From the NCBI GenBank assembly GCA_963675955.2, contig CAXXVR010000002.1, positions 1,240,001-1,304,000 on the forward strand: 64,000 nucleotides of DNA, read 5' to 3'. Within the stretch, counting starts at the first letter, position 1. Every line of letters begins with the position of its first letter. The position numbers were made by a program, and so were the translations under genes. The notes beneath the pieces were generated by a model. It had not been told where the DNA came from and made no database searches. It saw only the letters and a program-made list of their open reading frames with translations. Positions 16,646 through 24,201 of this stretch are shown one piece after another. The stretch is from Desulfocicer sp963675955. Lineage in GTDB: Bacteria; Desulfobacterota; Desulfobacteria; Desulfobacterales; Desulfobacteraceae.

Positions 16646-17608
16646 ATGAGTTTTGATACGAATCTGATTATCCTGCCCCTGGCCTTTGCTTTGGATCTTC
16701 TCCTGGGTGATCCCCGGTGGTTGCCCCATCCCATTGTGTGGATGGGCAATGCCATTTCCCGGTGTGAAAAAATATTTCGAAGATTGATTAAAAATGAATT
16801 GGTGGCCGGGTTTTTCTTTGCCCTGTTTCTCATTGCTGTCACCTGGGGTATTTCCTTTCTGGTGGTACGTCTCAGCTCGACAATTCATCCCGGCCTTGGT
16901 ATCTTTGTGGAAATCGTTCTGCTTTATTACTGCTTTTCGGCAAGAACCCTGGAAAAGGAAGCCACCCTGGTGGGAAAAGCCCTTGAATCCGAAGGGATAG
17001 ATGCGGGGCGAAAACAGGTCTCCATGATCGTGGGACGGGAGGTAAATACCCTGGATGAAACCGGGGTGGTCAGTGCCGCCGTGGAGACCGTGGCGGAAAA
17101 TTATGTGGACGGGTTTCTGTCTCCTCTTTTTTTCTATTTCCTGGGCGGGGTGCCCCTGGCCCTTACCTATAAAATGGTGAATACCCTGGATTCCATGGTG
17201 GGGTATAAAAATGAACGGTATCTGCTGTTCGGAAGGGTTGCAGCCCGCATTGACGATGTGGCCAATTATATTCCGGCCCGCCTGTCGGTTGTGATCATCT
17301 CCCTTGGGGCCTTTTTGCTGTCCCGTAAACGGGGCAAACGGGTATTTTCAACGGCCATAAAAGAAGGGCGAAGCCACAAGAGTCCCAATGCCGGATACCC
17401 CGAAGCCGCCTTTGCAGGAGCTTTGGCCGTTAAATTGGGTGGTCCCAACTATTACCATGGCATTCTGGTGGAAAAGCCTTTTATCGGTACCAGATTTGCC
17501 CGGCCCGGACTTGATAAGATAGCCATGGCCTGTGATCTCATGCTTGTCTCCTCTTTTCTGGCCATGGTGGTTTTTTGGGTGGGGCGGTTTGTGGCTGGGC
17601 TTATGTGA
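16646..17608 (+). CDS. cbiB: Adenosylcobinamide-phosphate synthase
   Basis: The 320-residue integral membrane protein is of the CbiB family, which attaches the aminopropanol (phosphate) to adenosylcobyric acid. Signatures: ALDLLLGDPRWLPHPIVWMG at the start, SMIVGREVNTLDETGVVSAA, ETVAENYVDGFLSPLFFY, MVNTLDSMVGYKNERY and the C-terminal NAGYPEAAFAGALAVKLGG. The stop codon lies inside the left end of the repeat at 17601, so the last residues (FVAGLM) may have been rewritten by insertion. It acts directly on the product of CobD, encoded just upstream. Confidence 0.93.
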   Translation: MSFDTNLIILPLAFALDLLLGDPRWLPHPIVWMGNAISRCEKIFRRLIKNELVAGFFFALFLIAVTWGISFLVVRLSSTIHPGLGIFVEIVLLYYCFSARTLEKEATLVGKALESEGIDAGRKQVSMIVGREVNTLDETGVVSAAVETVAENYVDGFLSPLFFYFLGGVPLALTYKMVNTLDSMVGYKNERYLLFGRVAARIDDVANYIPARLSVVIISLGAFLLSRKRGKRVFSTAIKEGRSHKSPNAGYPEAAFAGALAVKLGGPNYYHGILVEKPFIGTRFARPGLDKIAMACDLMLVSSFLAMVVFWVGRFVAGLM

Positions 17609-17697
17609 AAAAAGAGGGTAGGTGCTGGGTATTGGGTTCTGGGTATTGATGGAGTTGCTTTTTTGTGATTGGGTGTGGCAGGTGGGCACTGACATAG
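17601..17697 (+). repeat. Modular intergenic element, TACTGGG-type interior (copy C2)
   Basis: It starts TTATGTGAAAAAAG (sharing the cbiB stop codon), has an interior of GGTGCTGGGTATTGGG-type units, and ends GTGTGGCAGGTGGGCACTGACAT, which lines up with the right end of copy C1. More degenerate than C1. Confidence 0.55.
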
Positions 17698-17707
17698 GGG
17701 GATTTTG

Positions 17708-18697
17708 ATGGGAGATGAGTTGAAAAAGTTAGGTGGCATTGTTAACGCCCCCGAATTTGTATTGCCGTGGCTGGATCGCTTTTATGAATCAGAAGAAATT
17801 GAAATGGCCCAGGCCATGGAACAGGAAAAAAAATCCATGGAATTTCTTGCCGGTTTTTTTCCCACAGGCCCGGAAGCCGTTGAGCGCTCTTATGTGCGGG
17901 GCGTTCTGGAAAAAGACGAGTTCGGGGATTATAAAATGGCTGATTTCCACACCCGGTACGACATTTGGGCCACCTTTGAAGGATTTAAGGATATTCCCGG
18001 GGAGGTTCGGGACCGGCTCAATACCTGGGAATTTGAGCATTATTGTGAAAATCATGACGCCTCGGTGGAAAAGGTCCGTAGGTATGGAGATCCCGATGCC
18101 GTTGATGCCACCACTCCCCGTTATCTGCTTTTAGATGAGGCACTGGGGGTTTTAGACGAGGTGGACAGGGTCTATCTGTGGCCCTGCAACTGCCGCTCCA
18201 TGATTAACGGCTGCAAAAAGCCCGTTTATACCTGTCTGCGCTTTGACAATAACCGGAACATCGGGTTTGAAATCAGCCGGGAAAAAGCCCGGGAAATCGT
18301 GCGGGATGCCAATAAAAAGGGGCTGATGCAGTGCGGTGAATTTGGCAGGGACAAAAACGGAAAACGCACCGGTGCCATCTGCAACTGCTGTTCGGACTGC
18401 TGCTTTCCCCATCAGCTTTCCCGGGAAAAAAAGGCGGAAAAAATCTGGCCTTTCAGTCGTTATGTGGTCAGATATCAGCCGGAAAACTGCACCCTTTGCG
18501 GGGTGTGCAGCAGGCGCTGTCCCTTTGGCGCATTTGTTTTTGAGAAGAAAACCAGAGAAAAACCGGCAAGTTTGTCGCTGCTGACGGATCTTTGCCGGGG
18601 GTGTGGTCTCTGCGCCACAGCTTGTCCTGCCGGGGCAATTGAAATGGAATCTTTAATGAAATCAGGGGAACCCTTGAATGGTGATGTAAATTTCTGA
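17708..18697 (+). CDS. Cys-rich iron-sulfur protein with two 4Fe-4S ferredoxin motifs
   Basis: The 329-residue soluble protein ends in two classic cluster motifs, CTLCGVCSRRCP and CRGCGLCATACP. Two more cysteine groups lie upstream: CNCRSMINGC...C (about 157-175) and CNCCSDCC (about 222-229), so at least one further metal centre is likely. The N-terminal 150 residues resemble no domain I can name. The ATG at 17708 has AGGGGG seven bases upstream. It sits inside the cobamide block, between cbiB and the cbiR-like gene, so it may supply electrons for corrinoid reduction; this is inference from position only. Confidence 0.75.
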   Translation: MGDELKKLGGIVNAPEFVLPWLDRFYESEEIEMAQAMEQEKKSMEFLAGFFPTGPEAVERSYVRGVLEKDEFGDYKMADFHTRYDIWATFEGFKDIPGEVRDRLNTWEFEHYCENHDASVEKVRRYGDPDAVDATTPRYLLLDEALGVLDEVDRVYLWPCNCRSMINGCKKPVYTCLRFDNNRNIGFEISREKAREIVRDANKKGLMQCGEFGRDKNGKRTGAICNCCSDCCFPHQLSREKKAEKIWPFSRYVVRYQPENCTLCGVCSRRCPFGAFVFEKKTREKPASLSLLTDLCRGCGLCATACPAGAIEMESLMKSGEPLNGDVNF

Positions 18698-18725
18698 TTA
18701 ATCACAAAAAATAAGGCCACGTTCA

Positions 18726-18905
18726 ATGACAAATCAAACCCCAGAGGAAAAAGCACGGGAAGACATTGATAAAATGCTCAATTCTGCCGGATGGGTGGTG
18801 CAGTCAAAAAAGAAAGTGGACCTGTCTGCGGCAAAAGGTGTGGCGGTGCGGGAATACCATACATACAACGGGATTGACGGGGAGGCTAATGGCCATGGAA
18901 ATTAA
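18726..18905 (+). pseudogene. N-terminal fragment of a type I restriction enzyme R subunit
   Basis: A 59-residue frame reads MTNQTPEEKAREDIDKMLNS then AGWVVQSKKKVDLSAAKGVA and VREYHT before leaving homology and stopping. The first 45 residues match the start of HsdR-type restriction subunits (TPEQKAR-x-xID-x-LL-x-AAGW, LSAGRGVAVRE). The nuclease and helicase parts are absent. The fragment keeps a start codon and an AAGG upstream, so a short peptide could still be made. Its tail overlaps the start of the next gene, whose ribosome site GGGGAGG lies within it. It is likely a relic of an insertion or deletion in the cobamide block. Confidence 0.75.
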
Positions 18906-19704
18906 AAAAAAATGGCCCTTTAAAGTGGGCACGACCTCTTTTATTGACCCGGGACCCATCGTTGACAATGTAAAAAAACTGGGGCCGGTGTTTGACGAGA
19001 TTGAGCTGCTTGTTTTTGAAAGTCTGCCCTTTATGACAAAAAATGGCCAGGTGCCGGTGCTGCCCCAGCCCCATGAGATACAGGTGCTGGAACGGCTTTC
19101 CCGGGAGCTTGGCGTGACTTATAATATCCATCTTCCCGTGGATGTCTCCCTGACATCGCCCTCTAAAAAGGAACGTATACTGGGGGTGGACACCATCAAA
19201 CGGGTGGTGGAACTGTGTTCGCCCCTGGGCCCTTCCACCCATACCCTGCATCTGGAATTTACTCCGGTAAATGCTGATAAGGATAAAGCAGGATTGGAAT
19301 TATGGCAGGATCGTGCCCTGGGAAGCCTTGAAACCCTTTGTCCCTTTTTGAATCATCCGTCTGATATTTCCATTGAAACCCTGGAATATCCTCCGGAATA
19401 TTTATTTAAAGTCCTTGATAATATTGATGTGGATCTATGTATTGATGCCGGTCATTTGATTAAATATAATTATGATATCAAAGCATTGTTTGATCGGTAT
19501 GGCCATCGGGTGCCCTTGATTCATCTCCATGGGGTGGATTTCTCCCATGAAAATCCCAGGGATCACCAGGGGCTTGATAAAACCCCCATGGATAGATTCC
19601 TGTCCACATTGGAGGTGTTAAAGCAGTTTCACGGGGTGGTCTCCCTTGAGGTGTTCAACCGGGCTAATCTTCAGGATTCCGTGAATTGTTTAAATCAGCT
19701 TTGA
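18889..19704 (+). CDS. cbiR: Cobamide remodeling phosphodiesterase candidate (AP endonuclease 2-type TIM barrel)
   Basis: The 271-residue protein is of the xylose isomerase/AP endonuclease 2 superfamily: KVGTTSFIDPG, IELLVFES, YNIHLPVDV, LHLEFTP, ISIETLEYPP, LCIDAGHL, LIHLHGVDF and VSLEVFN are the successive barrel strands with metal-binding His, Glu and Asp. The location with cobS, cobD and cbiB and the FIDPGPIVDNVKKL start fit CbiR, which opens the nucleotide loop of salvaged cobamides so CobS and partners can rebuild it with another base. GGGGAGG precedes the ATG at 18889; a second ATG at 18895 is equally well spaced. An unrelated sugar isomerase remains possible. Confidence 0.72.
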   Translation: MAMEIKKKWPFKVGTTSFIDPGPIVDNVKKLGPVFDEIELLVFESLPFMTKNGQVPVLPQPHEIQVLERLSRELGVTYNIHLPVDVSLTSPSKKERILGVDTIKRVVELCSPLGPSTHTLHLEFTPVNADKDKAGLELWQDRALGSLETLCPFLNHPSDISIETLEYPPEYLFKVLDNIDVDLCIDAGHLIKYNYDIKALFDRYGHRVPLIHLHGVDFSHENPRDHQGLDKTPMDRFLSTLEVLKQFHGVVSLEVFNRANLQDSVNCLNQL

Positions 19705-19760
19705 TTCTATTGGGGATTCACAGGTTTAACGGGCTTTTGTTTTTTGGAGGAGAAGGGTTT

Positions 19761-20066
19761 ATGGAAATTTCCGACTGGCTGGATGAAAGGGAAGAAGAGG
19801 GCGTGGACGTGTCTCAGATCCAATTGCCAACCAACATGGCTTTTGATGAAGAGCCCGATGAAATTGTTTTTTTCAAAGAGTTTCAGCCTTGTGGGTTTTT
19901 ATGTACAGAGAATCATCCATTTTCTAAGGTTGAACGTTTTGGGAATTGGTATTATTGTAAAGGCCAAGATAAAAAAGCAGGCATTCATTCATCAAAAATG
20001 AAGTGGACGTTGTTTACAAAGAATAAAGACCTTGCTCTCCAGGTTGCGAAATCGCATATGGAATAA
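19761..20066 (+). CDS. Small acidic hypothetical protein
   Basis: A 101-residue product starting MEISDWLDEREEEGVDVSQI, preceded by a strong GGAGGAGAAGG. It has four cysteines or fewer (CGFLC, YYCKG), no signal peptide and no membrane segment. The end (WTLFTKNKDLALQVAKSHME) looks helical. I do not recognise the family. It follows cbiR closely in the same direction and is probably the last gene of that transcript. Base use resembles its neighbours, so it is likely a real gene. Confidence 0.6.
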   Translation: MEISDWLDEREEEGVDVSQIQLPTNMAFDEEPDEIVFFKEFQPCGFLCTENHPFSKVERFGNWYYCKGQDKKAGIHSSKMKWTLFTKNKDLALQVAKSHME

Positions 20067-20255
20067 AGCCTGATCTTGGGTACAGGTACTTATCTTTACC
20101 CATGCAATGGATTTAACCCGCACGGATTAATATTACCATGCCTGAAAGGTTTAACAGACAACCTGTAAGCTAAACAAATGTTCGGGTTCAAAGCAGATCA
20201 AAATTTTTGTCTCAAGCTGTTATTCCATGGTATATTGATCAACAATACCAATGTT

Positions 20256-21635
20256 TCAGGTCAGATGGAAAGCATGCGTATCTGGTTTAAGGGTATGAGT
20301 CCGTACCGCCTTGACATGATAGAAACTTGAAAAATCATTTTTCCCCACAAATCCCATTTCCAGATTTACATACCAGCCGGAAATAAAGGTGCAGCGGTCG
20401 CTGCTCCATAAATAGGTCTGACGGGTGTCAAATATGGGTTCCAGGCAATGGCCCGTGCCCTGGGGCAGGGGAGACAGGATGGTGATGAGTTCCTCAATGG
20501 TGGGAAGACGCCAGGGGGAGGCGTTTTCATTTTTTCGGTTCAGTCCTGCAATGTAGTCATGGGCATCTTTCCAGTTCATGGGGTAGGGTGATCCCGATGT
20601 TTCCCACACAAGGCCAGTGGTATGGTCCAGCACCTGATCTGATCCCATCCTTTCAAAATTGTTTTTCAAAAAGACCTTTGGTGCCATGAGGGATGTCAGG
20701 TTGAAGCGTTCAGGTGCACTGCCTTCAAATGTTTTAATGGGGGTTTTTCGGGGGGGATCACAGGATATCTCCAGTGGCGGTTCATCCAGAAAATCCTCGG
20801 GAAGGGTACACATGAGTTCTTTTCTTTCCAGCCACAGGTGTTTTAATTTTTTCAATTCCATGGCCATTTCCCGGGTTGTCTGAAACCGTCGGGAGGGATC
20901 AGGGTGCATGGCTTTTTGAAAAAACATATCCCAGTGTTCATCCAGGTCATCGTTGTATGGGCTTGCCAATACCTTGTTATTTTCGGGCAATATGCCGGTG
21001 ACCATGCGAAACAGCATCACCCCCATGGAGTAAAGATCACTGGTTTCGGTGGCGTGATCCGGATTTTTTTCCTGTTCCGGTGCCGCATAATAGGGTGAGC
21101 CCACCTTGACGCTGCCATGGACCTTCACCGTTTCTCCCCGAAGTTTGGATAAGCCGAAATCCCCGATTTTAACATCGTCAAGTTCGGTGAGCATGATATT
21201 GAAAGGTTTTATATCCCGGTGGATAATCCCTGACCAGTGCAGGCAGCCAAGACCATCCAGGATCTGCCGGGCATAATGAAAGGTTTTTTCAAGGCTTAAA
21301 ATCCGTGTGGGCCGTTCGGTTTCCATGGATTCCCCCATCAACTGCCCCAGATTGTTGCAGTAAAAATCCATGGTGTAATACAATTTGCCATCTGATCGAT
21401 CAAAATCAAACAGTTCCAGTATGTTGGGATGGCGAATTTTTGCCATGGTAATGGCTTCCTGGGTAAAAATAGCCTCCACGGCTTCCTGGCCCATCACAGA
21501 TATCAAAAGTGGGTTGGGATCAAGGTATTTCATGGCTCCAATTTTTCCGGTGATCGGGTATTGGATTTTAAAAACCTTTCCCATGCCACCCTGGCCAAGC
21601 AACCCTGTGACATTGTATTTTCCGATTTTTTTCAT
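20256..21635 (-). CDS. Ser/Thr protein kinase with C-terminal DUF1566-like domain
   Basis: The product is about 459 residues from MKKIGKYNVTGLLGQGGMGK. The Hanks-type kinase domain (1-270) has the Gly-rich loop, AMKYL lysine, HRDIKPFNIM catalytic loop, DFGLSKL and an APEQEKN activation segment, so it should be active. The last 130 residues (VLDHTTGLVWETSGSP, WRLPTIEELITIL, LWSSDRCTFISGWYVNLEMG) form a DUF1566/FGE-like domain usually found in secreted or sensory proteins. There is no membrane segment, so both parts are probably cytoplasmic. Longer frames reach 21773, but that part lies in the repeat at 21720, which argues against them. Confidence 0.85.
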   Translation of the reverse strand: MKKIGKYNVTGLLGQGGMGKVFKIQYPITGKIGAMKYLDPNPLLISVMGQEAVEAIFTQEAITMAKIRHPNILELFDFDRSDGKLYYTMDFYCNNLGQLMGESMETERPTRILSLEKTFHYARQILDGLGCLHWSGIIHRDIKPFNIMLTELDDVKIGDFGLSKLRGETVKVHGSVKVGSPYYAAPEQEKNPDHATETSDLYSMGVMLFRMVTGILPENNKVLASPYNDDLDEHWDMFFQKAMHPDPSRRFQTTREMAMELKKLKHLWLERKELMCTLPEDFLDEPPLEISCDPPRKTPIKTFEGSAPERFNLTSLMAPKVFLKNNFERMGSDQVLDHTTGLVWETSGSPYPMNWKDAHDYIAGLNRKNENASPWRLPTIEELITILSPLPQGTGHCLEPIFDTRQTYLWSSDRCTFISGWYVNLEMGFVGKNDFSSFYHVKAVRTHTLKPDTHAFHLT

Positions 21636-21719
21636 GGTATTTTTTTGTCTCATTTGTGGATTGTAATGTGTGATTATCAAGCCTTTAAAATCAGGGTCGT
21701 AAATATCAGCCCTTTTCAT

Positions 21720-21830
21720 GTAAATGTTTGAACAGACCTTATCTTTGAGTGTTTGGTGCTGTGTAGGCTGCAATGCTATGTGAGCAGATCAAAAACAGAT
21801 GAAGATGGGGTGCTGACCGAATATTTATTT
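21720..21830 (-). repeat. Inverted-repeat element (family D, copy 1)
   Basis: On the minus strand this matches the elements at 44944 and 49955: CACCCCATCTTCATCTGTTT, CTGCTCACATAG, then a partly complementary second half. The terminal GTAAATGTTTG is close to the 11-bp ends of copy 2. It separates the kinase gene from the phosphoesterase gene upstream of it. Confidence 0.7.
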
Positions 21831-21834
21831 TGGA

Positions 21835-22572
21835 TCAGGGTGATAATTTGTTGGCAAAGGATTCGGGCAGCCCTGCAGCAATGATTTTTTGCATGGTGAC
21901 CTTATAAGGGTAGGGCACATATAATACCTCAATGGTGTGGGCTTTTGTGTTGTAGAGCAGCACTTTTGCGTCTTTGTTCGCCTCCCGGGGCTGCCCCACA
22001 CTGCCAGCGTTGATGAGATATCGATGTTTTTTGTTGAGTATTTCAGCCCCCATGGGCAGGGGACGGCGGCAGAGTTGCCCCTGATCTTTGCATTCAATTA
22101 TTTCCAGTTCATGGGTATGACCACAAAAGCAGATGGACTGGGCCAGTCCTGAAATTTTTCTGGCAAGGTGTTTGTCCGACAATTGAAAGGGATATAAAAA
22201 AGGAGATTGGGGTGGGACGCCATGTACAAATCGAAGGTTATCTTTCACCATGAATGTTTCAAAGGAATGTATGGTTTTGACGTGCGTTAAAAATAAATCC
22301 TTATGTGTTTTCACAACGGATTTGCGGGCTACGGGGTTGAACCAGTTAAGAAAACGGGGATATTTAATGACCATTTCGTGGTTGCCAAGAATGGATTCTA
22401 CCTTTTCCCGGGCAAGCAGGGACATGACCTCGTTGGGGTTCGGGCCATATCCGATGTTATCTCCAAGGGAAATGATACGCCCCACAGACCTGGCACAGGA
22501 GTTAAGGCGTTCAAGGACAGCTGTCAGTGCTTCAAGGTTTCCATGAATGTCAGAAATAATGGCAATATTCAC
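21835..22572 (-). CDS. Metallophosphoesterase (YfcE/MJ0936-like)
   Basis: The 245-residue protein has all calcineurin-like phosphoesterase motifs in order: ISDIHGNLEAL (metal 1), SLGDNIGYGPNP, LGNHEMV, and FCGHTHE near residue 160, then NAGSVGQPR. These enzymes hold two divalent metals and hydrolyse phosphodiesters. No signal peptide is present, so it is cytoplasmic. The start MNIAIISDIHGN is the usual one for this family. The substrate is unknown. A family D repeat begins directly after the stop codon. Confidence 0.88.
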   Translation of the reverse strand: MNIAIISDIHGNLEALTAVLERLNSCARSVGRIISLGDNIGYGPNPNEVMSLLAREKVESILGNHEMVIKYPRFLNWFNPVARKSVVKTHKDLFLTHVKTIHSFETFMVKDNLRFVHGVPPQSPFLYPFQLSDKHLARKISGLAQSICFCGHTHELEIIECKDQGQLCRRPLPMGAEILNKKHRYLINAGSVGQPREANKDAKVLLYNTKAHTIEVLYVPYPYKVTMQKIIAAGLPESFANKLSP

Positions 22573-22736
22573 TTTTTATCCAGATCAAATTTGGGGGTTA
22601 ATTTTACCCATTAATGCTATACCGGGTGTGTGGCAAAATCAAACAAAATGTTCCGGGGAGGGGGGCACAATATAGAATATTTGTTTTTGATTTTAATGGC
22701 TTTTACTGCCGAACCGGGAAAATGGGGATGTGTCCT

Positions 22737-23219
22737 TTAAAGGTGCCGATGAGCATCGATGATGGTCTCAAATTTGCCCCGGGTCAATCGGCGTAAATCT
22801 TCGGGGGCAAGTTCAATATCAAGCCCCCTGCGACCGGCACTGACATAAATGGTGGCAACGTCTTGAGCCGAGGCATCAATGATGGTGGGAAGACGCTTCT
22901 TTTGTCCCAGGGGGCTGACCCCGCCCAGTACATAGCCGGTGGAACGTTCCACCTCCGCCGGAGTGGCCATGGCTGCTTTTTTAGCGCCACAGGCTTTTGC
23001 CATGCGTTTCATGTTCAGCATGGCAGCAACCGGAATGATCCCCACGGCAAGGGCACCGGTGTCCAGACACACCACAAGGGTTTTAAACACCTGTTCTTCG
23101 GGCACTTTAAGTTTTAGAGCAGCTTCAATGCCATAGGCTTGGCTTGCGGGATCATGGGTATATTTATGTATGGTATGGGTAATCTTGGCTTTTTTTGCGG
23201 CATTGATACCAGGTGTCAT
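22737..23219 (-). CDS. ybaK: Cys-tRNA(Pro)/Cys-tRNA(Cys) deacylase
   Basis: The 160-residue protein matches YbaK: TPGINAAKKAKITHTIHKY at the N-terminus, EEQVFKTLVVCLDTG with the key lysine of the fold, AVGIIPVAAMLNMKRMAKACG, VERSTGYVLGGVSPLGQKK and the C-terminal RGLDIELAPEDLRRLT. It hydrolyses Cys wrongly attached to tRNA(Pro), a proofreading role in trans beside ProRS, whose gene is elsewhere in this window (36275). It is a single gene flanked by a repeat upstream. Confidence 0.92.
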   Translation of the reverse strand: MTPGINAAKKAKITHTIHKYTHDPASQAYGIEAALKLKVPEEQVFKTLVVCLDTGALAVGIIPVAAMLNMKRMAKACGAKKAAMATPAEVERSTGYVLGGVSPLGQKKRLPTIIDASAQDVATIYVSAGRRGLDIELAPEDLRRLTRGKFETIIDAHRHL

Positions 23220-23237
23220 AAAATATTTTTCCTTTCA

Positions 23238-23439
23238 TATAACAGGCATGTCCTGGCGGACACAACGAATATTGGGTCGTAGACGTGGAGCCAAAAGGCA
23301 TTATGCCACCGCCGCCCCCCCCCCGACGGGCAATGGTCCCGGACCGGAACTGTAGACAGCTCAATTGTCCGGTCCCTATTGCCCATCGGGGGGGGGGGCG
23401 GCTCTGCCGAGGTTGCCTTGGAGGCTGCCTTTTCATATA
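23238..23439 (-). repeat. Modular palindromic element (copy A4) in tandem with partial copies
   Basis: A 202-bp minus-strand copy with the longest homopolymers: a C-run and a G-run of about nine to eleven bases frame the core palindrome. It keeps the GGCA-TTA-TGCC hairpin. Directly after its left end (23440-23474) lies the right end of another copy (ATAAATCCACATGGCTG, GTGAATACCAGCCACAACGC), and beyond its right end a CATATA left end begins again. It fills the gap before the ybaK start. Confidence 0.85.
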
Positions 23440-23514
23440 AATCCACATGGCTGTGAATACCAGCCACAACGCAAACTGAAACGCTTATCATTGCAGTGTT
23501 TTGGACGGAGTTTC

Positions 23515-24201
23515 TTATAAAAACATCTCCTGGGTGATGGTCGCACCGGGGGGGATATGAAGAAAAAATTCCGGGTCATGGGGACCATAAAGAAGCTGTT
23601 TGAAAAAACGCAGATCACTTGTCACCTCAGTCAGGGTTTTGCCAAAGAATGCGGCATTTTTATCTGCCTGGTCCCATATGGGGGCCATGTCCGTTCCCGG
23701 GGAGGTGATCAGGGCAAAATGACTGTAATGCTTCAGCTCTTCTTTCATGCCCCACTCTGACATTTTTTTTCCCATTTTGGGTATGTATTCCTGTTCCATA
23801 ATGGCTAGGGGATCTTTTCTGTTTAAAATGGTCCCGGGGGTGAGATAATAGTGGGCAGTGCCCAGACCGATTCTGGATTTTCCCTTGCCCACAAATCCCA
23901 GAAAAAGATCCAGGCAGTCATGGACCCTTGGCACTATTAATGTGGCCCGGGGGGAATGGACACCCACCACTGCGTTGGAACAGAGTCCATAGCCTAAAAC
24001 AATTTTGCCATACCGGTCTGAAATTTCATGAATCTTTTCCTGGAGAACCCCTGGAATTCTGGTGGGGGTTCGGTGAAGATCCGTATCCAGAAAGTACATG
24101 TCCGGCCCGTTATCATTGTTTATAAGGGAGGTGAATTCATGGAAAAGAGATCCACAGGCAATTACGGCATGGGGTGAGGTACTGGTTTCAGATGGATTCA
24201 T
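23515..24201 (-). CDS. DUF1638 family protein
   Basis: A 228-residue product from the ATG that overlaps the preceding gene's stop (ATGA), so translation is coupled. Segments HAVIACGSLFHEF, IVLGYGLCSNAVVG and LIVPRVHDCLDLFLG are characteristic of DUF1638, a cytoplasmic family often found beside corrinoid methyltransferase and activation genes in methanogens and anaerobes. The conserved Cys, His and Asp (ACG, GLC, HDC) suggest a metal or cofactor site. The coupled partner is a RACE-like ferredoxin protein, which supports a role in corrinoid enzyme systems. The function has not been established to my knowledge. Confidence 0.8.
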   Translation of the reverse strand: MNPSETSTSPHAVIACGSLFHEFTSLINNDNGPDMYFLDTDLHRTPTRIPGVLQEKIHEISDRYGKIVLGYGLCSNAVVGVHSPRATLIVPRVHDCLDLFLGFVGKGKSRIGLGTAHYYLTPGTILNRKDPLAIMEQEYIPKMGKKMSEWGMKEELKHYSHFALITSPGTDMAPIWDQADKNAAFFGKTLTEVTSDLRFFKQLLYGPHDPEFFLHIPPGATITQEMFL

